This document shows positions 22,601 through 34,936 of a DNA stretch of 64,000 bases, one piece after another. Every line of letters begins with the position of its first letter. Within the stretch, counting starts at the first letter, position 1. This DNA comes from Nautilus pompilius (taxonomy: Eukaryota; Mollusca; Cephalopoda; Nautilida; Nautilidae). The notes under the pieces were generated by a model. The model did not search any database. It was not told the origin of the DNA and saw only the letters and a program-made list of their open reading frames with translations. The translations under genes were made by a program, and so were the position numbers. Where the stretch lies: contig JACATO010001136.1 of assembly GCA_018389105.1 (NCBI GenBank), positions 372,001-436,000 on the forward strand, in the 5' to 3' direction.

Positions 22601-25600
22601 AAGACTTTTTCTGATTTACGAAGTGCAAAGCTGAGATCATAAGATATCATTAAACTCTGAGCAGTCACAGATCTATGAGATGTCTGTTTTGTTTTCAGAT
22701 CAGATACTATCATCACTTGTGAATCATCTGGGTATTCCTCGTAACTTCCTGCGTGCTGATTTACACTGGTGACAGCTGGTGTTGTGTTCCTCGAGGGCAG
22801 TAAGCACTCGCAGGTACACAAGACACTAAGGTTTTGCAATGAAGTCCACAAACAAATAATGGCTCCCACATTTTGTTTGAGATTCTGCTTACACTAGCAA
22901 CTTTTTTTCCTTTTCTTACTCAAAATCAGTACGAGTCTCCACAGAATGAAAACAACACACAGGGGTCAAATTCCCGATATTAACCCTGAAATAATAATAA
23001 AATTCCATCAAACGTTTCACTTCTTTGTGGCGGTTTCAAAAGACTCACTCGCAGATTTTAACAGACAAGGGAGAGTTATTATGAATAGAGGAGGAGAGTT
23101 GCGACAGGCCAAACGGCGAACTGATCACCGTTCTCAGATACATGGTAAACACACACTTTGCCCGAATCCACAGTCAGCATCAGACAAAAAAAATAATGGT
23201 GCACACCAACAAAGCGAAAGGGCAATGATTCTGGCACAAAAAAGTTACCAACACTGACTGTGACGTGAACACGGGTTGCACGTGGGGCTGATGGTTCCCA
23301 GAGCAGATAAAACAGTCCACGACATTGAGCATGCTTCGTTAACCAATCAAATCTAACCACACAGAACCGCTTGGCAAAACCCTAATATAAAATAATAAGC
23401 ATGCTGGGTGGGGTTTTCTGATTGAGGAATAAATAAGCTATCCCGTCGAAACACATTTCCACTTCTTCGTTCTGCGGGCTGTTAAAATAGCTCCACAGAT
23501 CGCCAACTGGATCAGTCTGATCTGTATTTAAAAAAAAAAAAAAAATCCACTGTGTGTTCTTTTGACATAATAAATCTTTTCCATTTTTCTTCCATTATGT
23601 ATGGAAAAAATAATCAAGGAATTTAACACATCTTCAGCATTAAAGAAATGTAAAACTGAACGTCCTGGATGGTTCTGTCCTCCTTTTCTCTACATGATTA
23701 CTTTAACTTCACGAAATACAAGAATTAGATGTTGAGTCCACGTCGTTTTAATAGAACAACTTCACTTGACAGTTAGTATCTTTCATATTTAACATCATGC
23801 AAATACCACACAGACTTTCGATTCTTTAAAGCAGCAGCAGTCATTAAACACAAATTAGTGATGGATGCCTGACCACTGTAAGTTCACTTACTTGCATCGC
23901 TAAGATCATAAAATTCTGGGCAATACGACAAGATCACCTGGTCATCTTCTTTATATAAATTTGCAGCATACCCTGGAAAATTCAAGAGGAGGAAGAACAA
24001 GTTTAATGTTGTCTTATATATATATATATATATTTTTTTTTACAAGTAATAATAATTTACAAAAATAAATCAGAATTTAAAAATTAACATTAAAATAAAT
24101 CTAGTTGTTAATCTTAGCCGCAGAACGCAGTGGTCATGGGCAAAAACTGGGTAGTGAGGGATGCAAAACCTATGAGTACAAGTAGCTTTTACCGACCAAT
24201 TGGTGAACTGAGGAAATGATACTTTCATGTGTATTCTGAATGACCATTTTTTGTAATACAAAAGAATACATTTCTTACAGCTAAGCTTAACTTAGACACT
24301 AACATGCTGACTGTTAATAGGTGAGCAGGAGAGGAGAGAGAATGCGCAGTAAGGATCGAGAGATGCTTCGCTCGCTTCACCCACCCCCCCACCTTGCAGG
24401 TACACTGAGTCATTCAGGTGGAAGAGGAGGACAAAAAAGATTTTATGTCCGATGAAGACGCCCAGGTACAAAGGGGGAAATTACTAGGTAAGAATTAGCA
24501 AAAATAAGAAAAAAAAAAAACTTGTAAAGGGTTTATGGTAAAAACGATGGCTGCAAAACAACAACAACAGAGGGACGATCTGATATTGCTTAACATCTAT
24601 TAATGTGCCTTCTATCACAGGTATTACGTTTATTCCATTACTATTCCGTGTTCAGACCAAGAAAATTCACGCATTCCCGCTTTAGGGTCGCATCCACGAC
24701 CAGCGCATCTAAAGAATATAAGCAGGTCTCTAAAGTGTGACATTGTCAGACTCCACTTGCCGCCATTTTTTCGACAGTAATTAAAAAAAAAAAAAAAAGA
24801 AAAAAAAAAAACTGATCTATTTTATACTGATGGGTGCTGCACTTGCCGACAAAGGGTTAAAAACTGTAATTAAACAGATACGCCAAGCAGCCGTAACGAT
24901 TCTAATGATATGAAATTTTGAATTATTTCCAAGATGCACAATAATTAGTCCTGCTTCGTTGGCAGAGTTAATGACCCATCCTCATTTATTGGTTATTAAA
25001 GATTTCCGTACTGATGATCCATGTTGGGTTTATCAAGTGTATTCTGCTACTATGATGTTTTACTGTCAATCATTCATTTATTTATTTTATTAAAGTTCAA
25101 CTCAATAATCCCAAGAATCAATAACTGTCCTCCTGTTCACAGTAGTTATAATGAAACAGGGAGCTATTATCCCTTATGTTAGGATCTCCAAGAAACTGTA
25201 CTGCCCCGGACTTTACATTGAGATTTTGGTTAACAATGAGCTCCTAGATCCTATATGTAAAACTACATTTCCCAGTTTAATCTCATCCACATAATGATGC
25301 CTGCTTGGATAATTTTACATTTCCTCATTAAATTCCATTCACCAATTATTTGACCGGCCTTAATAAGTTATCCAATTTTACCTGAAAATTTCCTTTTCAG
25401 ATTGACAGCAGCCTGTGTTTTAGTATCATATTCAAACCCTTTAGCATTAATATAAATTGATCATGAAAATAATTCATGTAAATCAAAAACAATACCGAAA
25501 CAAAATCTGAACTGCGTGGGATATCGCTGGTGACCTGTTAATGTGACGTTACTATTATGTAATTCTATGGCGCTATGATAAGTGTCTTACACACATGCGC

Positions 25601-28600
25601 TGATTTCCTTAACTTTTACTATCATTCTTTGGTGTGGAACCTTACCAAAAAGCCTTTCTAAAGTTTAACAAGAGAGATCTGTTTGATTTTTACCAATGCC
25701 CACACCTCAAAAATTCTCGATTTGTCAGGGTTATGCTATTTCTTAAAAAAAACAATTTATAATTACATCAAAGTGCCTTTTTATAACAGATTCTAAAAAA
25801 AAAAACTGTAAAAGCTTAAACTAACTGGCCTACAATTACCAGGATCTTTTTATTGCCATCAAAAAAAAAGAAAAAAGTAGATGTAGCACTTGCAGTTTTT
25901 CATTCATCGGCATGGTTACCTCTCTGTACTAACAAATCGGAAACAAGATAACTGACAGTTTACACTATTGACTTGTGCAGCCTTTTACTTCATTTTACAT
26001 GAAATCGCATTTTCTGTCAGAATATTGTATCAATGGCTTTTTCATAAGTTTTCTCCACTTCCTTCCAATATATTACATTCAACTTTTCGGGTAAAATTGC
26101 TGGGAAGATAAATAATTATTCAGAACATCAGTTTCTTCTCCATCATAAACGTTCAATATCCCATCAAGGTTTTAACTGGGTCCAATGCTATCAGCTCACA
26201 GAAATATGGACAAATGGTTTGGCAATCTTAAGCAATTTCTCAGATCACTTTCTAAGATTAGGATCTGATGCCAGAACATGAAATCTCAAGATCCAGAGTA
26301 TTTTTTTTTTAAATGATGTACAATTAATGGTTAGGATAATTATCCTGAAAAAAAAACATATTAAAAAGTTTGTGTATGATATTAATGTATATCTGCAAGG
26401 AAATGAGATCTGATTAATTCTGAGTTTCTTCAGTCACTGGCTAATTCTGCATTAAGAAACCAGCCTGAGTTAATAATATAGGGTGATAAACAAACCCAAC
26501 AAAAATTCTTTTACTTCACCTTTAACGAATACCAAAATGCTCTCTTTACATGGCATTTACGTGATATATGCTGTTTCACATTTAATGTCATCAAGCAAAC
26601 ACTACATAAGGATGTCTGTTGATTCTTCATGGCAGGTGCTAACTATGATGTAGTGATGAAATTTCACCCAGTGAGGGTTTTCGTCACAGGTGAAAATTAC
26701 TGGATAACCACAGGGAAAGATTTATATTATGTTTATGGCACATACTAGCTTCTTTGTCAAACCACCCCATCAAACAGCTATGACGAGAGCTGTTCATGCG
26801 AACGACATGCATTTCTTATTAAATCAGACTGACACATGCTGTCAAACGCCGATGAACCGGGGGGAGGGGTGTGTGTGTGTGTGTCCATCACAGTTGAGGG
26901 AATAATGCAGATCAATCAGGTATTAGTTGTTTGATCTTCTGTAGCTGTCAAGTGAAGCTATGCTGGAAAGGGACCATTGAAAGTGATGTGATTTCAGGAA
27001 TATTTGATAAAGCAGCGTCTAGAGAATGTTAAGCTGCAGAAGGTCAAAAGAATGTGTTTTTCTGAAAGTGTAAGTTTCAAAGTTCTCCCAGCCACCCAGC
27101 ACAATCTCTGCCTTTCTCATCACCGTGCTAGGACATTTTTTTTTTTTACTATATGATACAATTACATTTTCTAGGCAAGAATTTTATCTTGTTATAAACA
27201 TAGTAAAATTTAATGTTCTTAAAACAAGGTCCAAATATATACATATAACATTCTTTCTCTGTGTGTGTGCATCGTTACTGAAGTGGCCTTTAATTCAGTC
27301 ATTTTAATTAGACATAGCACAGCACCAATTCTTATCCTGTGTGAACCAATAAACATTCCCTAAATCTGAACTGGCAACCTTTTGGCAGAGATCTCTACAT
27401 GTGCATACCAATCTCAGTCTTTTATGAATGGTTTTTGTAGAGAGCCCCTTTCAGATCTTCATTCGCCAACTTCAAATCTCTAGTTATCCACTTTCCTCTA
27501 AGGTTAGTAGTTACAGAAAGGCAGAAAGCTATCAGTATTTATGCAAGTGATCTTGAGGAGGAAACCATTGGTGAACATTCCAACAGAGAGTCGGTCAGAC
27601 CCAGATAGCCTATACACATTTTTACAATTCTTCCTTACTCCTCTTTTAACAAATACAATACAAATTTTAAAAAGCATTTTACAAAGTATTTACATGATGT
27701 TTTATTCTCCTTGTTCAGAGATGCAAAGATTAAAATACATGGCTCATATTATTATGCTTCATCATTTAGGGCTGCCCTACATTCTTATGCTTATGACTTC
27801 CGACAGTGATTTAGCATAACAATGCATTGCATGGTAGTTTAAATATTTACAGACTAAACAACCGTTAAAGGACGATGGTAGTAAATCAGGTAAGGAAAAA
27901 TGAGGGAAAAATCATACCTGGTGTACTACTACTATAAGTATAGATGTTTTAAGTTTGTAAAAGCCTACTGTTCCAGATGTTTCATGAAGACTTTGTGTCT
28001 AAATGAAGTTACTGTTCTGTTAACAAGATCCATCTGATCCAACAGATTTTTTTAAATGAAGTTACTGTTCTGTTAACAAGATCCATCTGATCCAACAGAT
28101 TTTTTTAAATGAAGTTACTGTTCTGTTAACAAGATCCATCTGATTTCTTTAAATGAAGTTACTGTTCCGTTAACAAGATCCATCTGATCCAACAGATTTC
28201 TTTAAATGAAGTTACTGTTCTGTTAACAAGATCCATCTGATCCAACAGATTTCTTTAAATGAAGTTACTGTTCTGTTAAAAAGATCCATTTGATTCCTTT
28301 AAATGAAGTTACTGTTCCGTTAACAAGATCCATCTGATCCAACAGATTTTTTTAAATGAAGTTACTGTTCTGTTAACAAGATCCATCTGATTTCTTTAAA
28401 TGAAGTTACTGTTCCGTTAACAAGATCCATCTGATCCAACAGATTTCTTTAAATGAAGTTACTGTTCTGTTAAAAAGATCCATTTGATTCCTTTAAATGA
28501 AGTTACTGTTCCGTTAACAAGATCCATCTGATCCAACAGATTTTTTTAAATGAAGTTACTGTTCTGTTAACAAGATCCATCTGATTTCTTTAAATGAAGT

Positions 28601-31600
28601 TACTGTTCCGTTAACAAGATCCATCTGATCCAACAGATTTCTTTAAATGAAGTTACTGTTCTGTTAACAAGATCCATCTGATTCCTTTAAATGAAGTTAC
28701 TGTTCTGTTAACAAGATCCATTCGATCCAACAGATTTGTGTTTAAATGGGATCTGTGAAAGACTTAACACTTGCTAATTGATTGTGCAGTAGACTAGAAA
28801 GATTGGTAAATATATAGAACAGCAGAAGTTAAATGACAACAGATTATTCAAAATAAAACAATTAGAAAATTATCTGTTAAATAAGTAACATCTGATAATC
28901 ATAAGAACTAATGTACAAAGGAGCTGGGTAAATTAGGATAAACTGGACACATGCTAAAAAAAAGATAACAACTGTCACCAATCTGTCATTGGTGACTGAC
29001 ACAACTTGGCATTTACAGGCTGTGCATTATCCATCACACTGATGGATTTGGTGAAGGCGGTCTGTGGTCATTTAAGATGAGGTGAAGATAGACATTCATC
29101 CAAAACTCATCATTACTTTACCGACTACATGGCCCTGTATTATAAGGACTAAACAATCTCGGAAACACTGTCTTGAAAATTGGTTTTAATGTAAAATGGG
29201 GAAAAATCTACCTATTTTACTAACTTAGATCCTTTAATTACTAAAATAACATTAAAGACAAAGGGAAAGAAAGAAACCTGCAAAAAAAAACAACAGGATA
29301 CTGCAGCAGAACTTAGATTAAAACAAAAGAGAACCGTTAGCATCTCCGTGCCAAGAAACTTTGAAACTATGGTCAGTCATCTATGTATATGGCAGTCAGT
29401 GCGTGCCTTTCACATCAAAAGAATGTGTCAGTTATTCATTCTAAAAAGGCTGCTTTTATCAGACATTAAAGAAAATAGACTAATAGCCGTACATCGTGAT
29501 TAAATGTGGGAGAGTTTTGGAAACTTGTTTTCCAGAAAAAGGCCCAAAACAAAACGTTCTGCCATCTTCCTCATCATCCATGATCCTTACTGGCTTAAAT
29601 TGGAAATTAACCTATCGGGTCTAAGTGTAGTTAGCGTGTTGTTTAGCTGTATTCTTTTAGGGGTGTGGAAGACAGACAAACATCCCTGTTTTTAATGCCT
29701 TTCCAATTTGTTCCACACTAGTTCTGTATTGATTTTCCACATGGAAAATACGACATTATGATGGCATCTGACAGTTATAGCTAAAGTTATATCCTTCTGG
29801 AAAAATAGTAGAGAAAACCGTCACCCTTGTTCGGCTTAAAGATTCATACAAAAGAAAGGTAAAGAACCATTTAAAAACCACAAGCAAATTTTGTGGGCTT
29901 CAATTAGTTGTCGAAATTTTACATGTGAATAAACTTATCCTGTTTTAGCCTAAAGTTAATCGTTAAGGTAACAAAGAGTGGAGACTAGGTAAATGTTATT
30001 AGTAATCTACCAGAAAGACATTAGCAACGCAAACAATTTTAAGCTGTTTTGAAGCTGGGAGCCTCAGAAACATCATAAGCAAGATATAATTAGTACTTAA
30101 TGTGCACTTTAGTACTAGAAATGTTAATTACTAAAATTAAAAAAAAATTCTGTGACTATGGAAAGATAAGCTCATTTACCATTTTGAAGATAACAAAAGC
30201 AGTGGAGAGAACTAACCCCGTGATCTTCTCATGGCTGGTTTTATATGAATACTATAATTGGGCAATGATTAAACAAACAATAACAGAAAAGAATATTTTG
30301 ATGTTCTGACCCCCCCCCCCAGTGTGCATTGCAGCCATGTTGGGAAGTACTCTCCTCACTCCCTTCTAAATGAGGTTTATCGATTAATTTTGTAAGAACA
30401 GAGAGTAATGGGCTGAGATGAGAGCTGAATAATGTGGTCTGGCTCTCGGTAGATTTGTCTGCTCCCTCCGAAGCCAGCTGAAAATCGGAAAGTCGGAGCT
30501 TTATGCGTTTGATACAGCTGTCTGATTATTTTGTCAGACAGTGTGGCAGAAAAGCCATCAAATGTACCTGGACCCTAAAAAGATTCAGACACTAATCATT
30601 CAGATAAGAAAAAGTAAAATCTGTCCAATTAGTGAGGATAAACTGTAAGAAAATTACAGATGATTTCTATTACTCTAGTTTTTTTTAAATTTAAACAAAA
30701 TAATATGAAAACAGTACTCAATAGATGTTTGCCAAATGTTTTTAACGTATGCCAATGACTTCTGTAGATACTGTTATTGTATTCTTGTATGTTATTTCAT
30801 CTTGTGGTTTTAGGCATCAAAGATATTGATGTGGTCTCCATTTACCAAGGGTGCTTTAAAATCATTAGATTTTCTACTAAAATTATCTTAAGCAGTGAAA
30901 TCATCATAACTGATTTCATCTCATCTCATTATGGAGCATCATCGTTACAATTATTATGTCATCATATCATTTTAGACTAGAATAATCATAACTGCCTTAA
31001 TGTCATCCTGTTTGGAGAATAACATCAGTATATTTGCTTCGATATCATATTTTAAACTGGAATCAATAATTATCTCTACATCGGGTTGTTGTTGAGAACC
31101 ACAATTGTTTTGACGTCACCATTTTGGAATGGCGTGCTAATAATTACCAAAATCTTTTTCCTTCGTCTGAATCACACATTAAGAGAATTCCCCTTATATT
31201 TAACTGGATTTACTTTTCTGTGAATGCACTTGTTGTCCTTGACGAAGGAAACACACACACACACACACACACAAATTATAACCGTAGATAAATTTATTTC
31301 AGTATCAATCATGGTTCTGCATTGGAATACTTTCGCCACCACAGGTCTAAAGAGAAAACCTCCTCTCATTCTGCTACTGAGGCCTTAACACTTCATAAAC
31401 AACCTTCATGGTTCTTTGTCAATGACCTCTCTTCATTCCAGACTCCCCCTGTACACCACCCCGTTCTCGAGCTGTCCCTGTCTGGCGTTGGCCATGGGGT
31501 TGAAATGATGAGAGGCTCCACAAGATCTCCCTGCTGGTTTTTTTTTTAGATATGGGAGAAAACTCCCCTAGCTGACTGAAGAAACCATGCCAGGGGGACG

Positions 31601-34025
31601 GGGTATGCCAAACCAAATTGGTCCCCAGTGAGGATTAAGCCCAAGCCTAACCATCACACTGACCTGCTAACCCTCTCAAAACAGTTGATGGCACCAAAAC
31701 TTGATTTGCCATCTCACAGAATCTACTATGTTTCTAACACCAAGATCCAGTTTATGTATGATGCAAAAAGTAAAGGTTGGGATGAATAAAACCTGCATAT
31801 GCACCAAATTAAAAACCAGAAATCCTCCTTGGAAAATTCATGAAATTTAAGACAGTAAATTCTATTATCTTATCTCACTTTTCGTTGCTAATATCCACAA
31901 GTATGTCAGAAAACAGGAGCTGTACAATATACTAATCACCATGACAGGCTTATGGTTATCTGTCAGCCTGATTATATGCAAACCTACACAGATATTTGAG
32001 AACTGCAGCATATTCTATACAAAAGGGTTGCTTGCTGCTCCAGTGGACTAATGCAGCCAAGAGGGAGGAGGTTTGGGCAATGTCATCACCATGGAAACCA
32101 AAAAAATACACTGCAAGCGGGATACAGCATAACCAAAGGTTGTGAATAGATAGGCAGTCAGTGAGATTGCCTTTGAATGACCAAATAAAACATTATCTGA
32201 ACAGAACTTCAGATGATACCACAATGCAGATAATGAGTTAACAAGCATAATGGTCCTACTTGTTGTTCCACAGTAATTAATTCCTAGACGAATACAACTG
32301 TTAGAACTATCAAACCCCGTACAGCCCCTCACACACATGCACAAAACTGACAACATAGTTTTCCTTGTTGTCGGTGTGGTTGTGTGCCATGTAGGTTGGT
32401 TATGCCACCCGTCAAGGATAAAAGCAAACAGAACATACCAACTTGCAAAGGTGCATCAGGTGGGACTCTTAGTGGAAACCTGTAAGGGCTGTGTGACTTC
32501 ATTATGCGAAATTATCAAGAAAGCACCTTTTCTATTAACTTATTTAAAAAAAAAAAACATTCTATCACAAAAAATGAGATAATAATTAAATATGTAAACC
32601 GTGATACAATTACAGTTCATTATCAACTTAACAAGAAAACTCAGCAAAGGTCCAGAGAGCTGCAGTTCTCATATGAAAGCACTAGCACACACACACACAT
32701 ATATATAGTTATAAGCAGGACAAACGTAAGGGACTTATCCAGATGTAGAGAGAGAACAACAAAATCCAAATATGAATAATCCTGTGCACAACTTAAAATT
32801 AATTTCATCCTTACAATCACATTTTACCTGATTTTTATTCCTGTTATATTGATTTCACATTTGCTATGCTTTCATTTGATGATAAAAATAGTAGTTTCTT
32901 AGAATGGTTTAATAAATAACAGGATAAGTTTACTTTTACCATGGTGACCGAAACTGATGCTAAGCTGTCTTTCCTTGGCACTTATGGCATTAATTAATAT
33001 CCATGGAAATCTATGTTCATCGAATTACTTATGAAATGGTATATTTTTGCTCCTCTCCTTTAAGGAAAATCTTACTGTCAGTTTTGTTTACTGGGCATAT
33101 AAGATTTCCTCTTGATATATTCAGTTTGACACTAAACACAAAACCAGCAAACAACTGATAATAATGAATGGGTTTTTCTCCAAGCTTATAGATTCTCCAG
33201 ATACGTGAAAATAGCTAACAAAATGTCCTGCTCCAAACACCTTGTAGACACTGCTTCTAAAAAAAAATATTATACATTAGGTACCTATAGCCTTACTTTA
33301 ATTAGAAACACCTTAGAATTACTTAGTTATCTCATTCAGACATATGATTTCATTTAGAGATAACATTTCTACACTGGAAACATTAGCCAATGCAGATACA
33401 AGTGATTCAGTCTCGTTTTGTCAGTGTTTGAAGATTCTGCCTCATTACATCTTCCACAGCACATGGGGTGCTCAAGTGTAGCCTGTCTGGCCAGGTTTTC
33501 TACAGACTTCTTCTTTTGCACTAAATTTTCTAACTTGATAATAAACAACAATGTTTGAACATTTCTTTATTTAAATCATCCCTAGTTTGACAGCATCTGG
33601 GTTTTCTTATTCTTGCTTGAGTAAAAATATTCTCACTTAAATTCAGTATAAATAAAAGAATTATTTTCTTTTAAAAATTATGCTTACTCAACCAAAGCAT
33701 TGGGGAGTTGTGGATTTAAAAAATTAAATGGGGAGGAAAAACTCAGAGGAAGAGAGAGAGAGGGAGAGAGAGTATAAAAAAAGGGAAGAATATAAAGAGA
33801 ATATCAATTAGAGAGAGAGAGTATAAAAAAAGGGAAGAATATAAAGAGAATATCATTTAGAGAGAGAGAGAGTATAAAAAAAGGGAAGAATATAAAGAGA
33901 ATATCATTTAGAGAGAGAGAGAGTATAAAGATAATATGAAAAAAAGAATATAAGAGAATATAAAACAGATAAAGAGAGTATAAAAAAGGAAAGAATATAA
34001 AATATGAAAAGAATACGAGAATATC

Positions 34026-34075
<50 letters not shown>

Positions 34076-34414
34076 GCAGAAAGAGAGTATATAAAGGAAG
34101 AATATAAAGATAATATGAAAAAAGAATATAGCAGAATATAAAGCAGATAAAGAGAGTATTAAAAAGAGTATGGGAATATCAATGAGAGAGAGAATATAAA
34201 AAGCGTATGAAAGAAAGAACATTAGGGAATATGAAACAGTAAGTGAAGAGAGACTATAAAAACATAAAGAGAACATAAAGACAACATGTAGCAGAGAAAG
34301 AGAGAATATAAGGGAATATGAAACAGAAAGAGAGTATATAAAAATGAAGGAAGAATGAGAATATCAATGAGAGGGAGAGCGATAAAGAGGGAGAGAGAGA
34401 TGGGAGAGAGATAA

Positions 34415-34449
<35 letters not shown>

Positions 34450-34512
34450 AGCAGAGAGAGAGTATATAAAAATGAAGGAAGAATATAAATATGAAAAGAA
34501 TACGAGAATATC

Positions 34513-34564
<52 letters not shown>

Positions 34565-34901
34565 GCAGAAAGAGAGTATATAAAGGAAGAATATAAAGAT
34601 AATATGAAAAAAGAATATAGCAGAATATAAAGCAGATAAAGAGAGTATTAAAAAGAGTATGGGAATATCAATGAGAGAGAGAATATAAAAAGCGTATGAA
34701 AGAAAGAACATTAGGGAATATGAAACAGTAAGTGAAGAGAGAGTATAAAAACATAAAGAGAACATAAAGACAACATGTAGCAGAGAAAGAGAGAATATAA
34801 GGGAATATGAAACAGAAAGAGAGTATATAAATGAAGGAAGAATGAGAATATCAATGAGAGGGAGAGCGATAAAGAGGGAGAGAGAGATGGGAGAGAGATA
34901 A

Positions 34902-34936
<35 letters not shown>

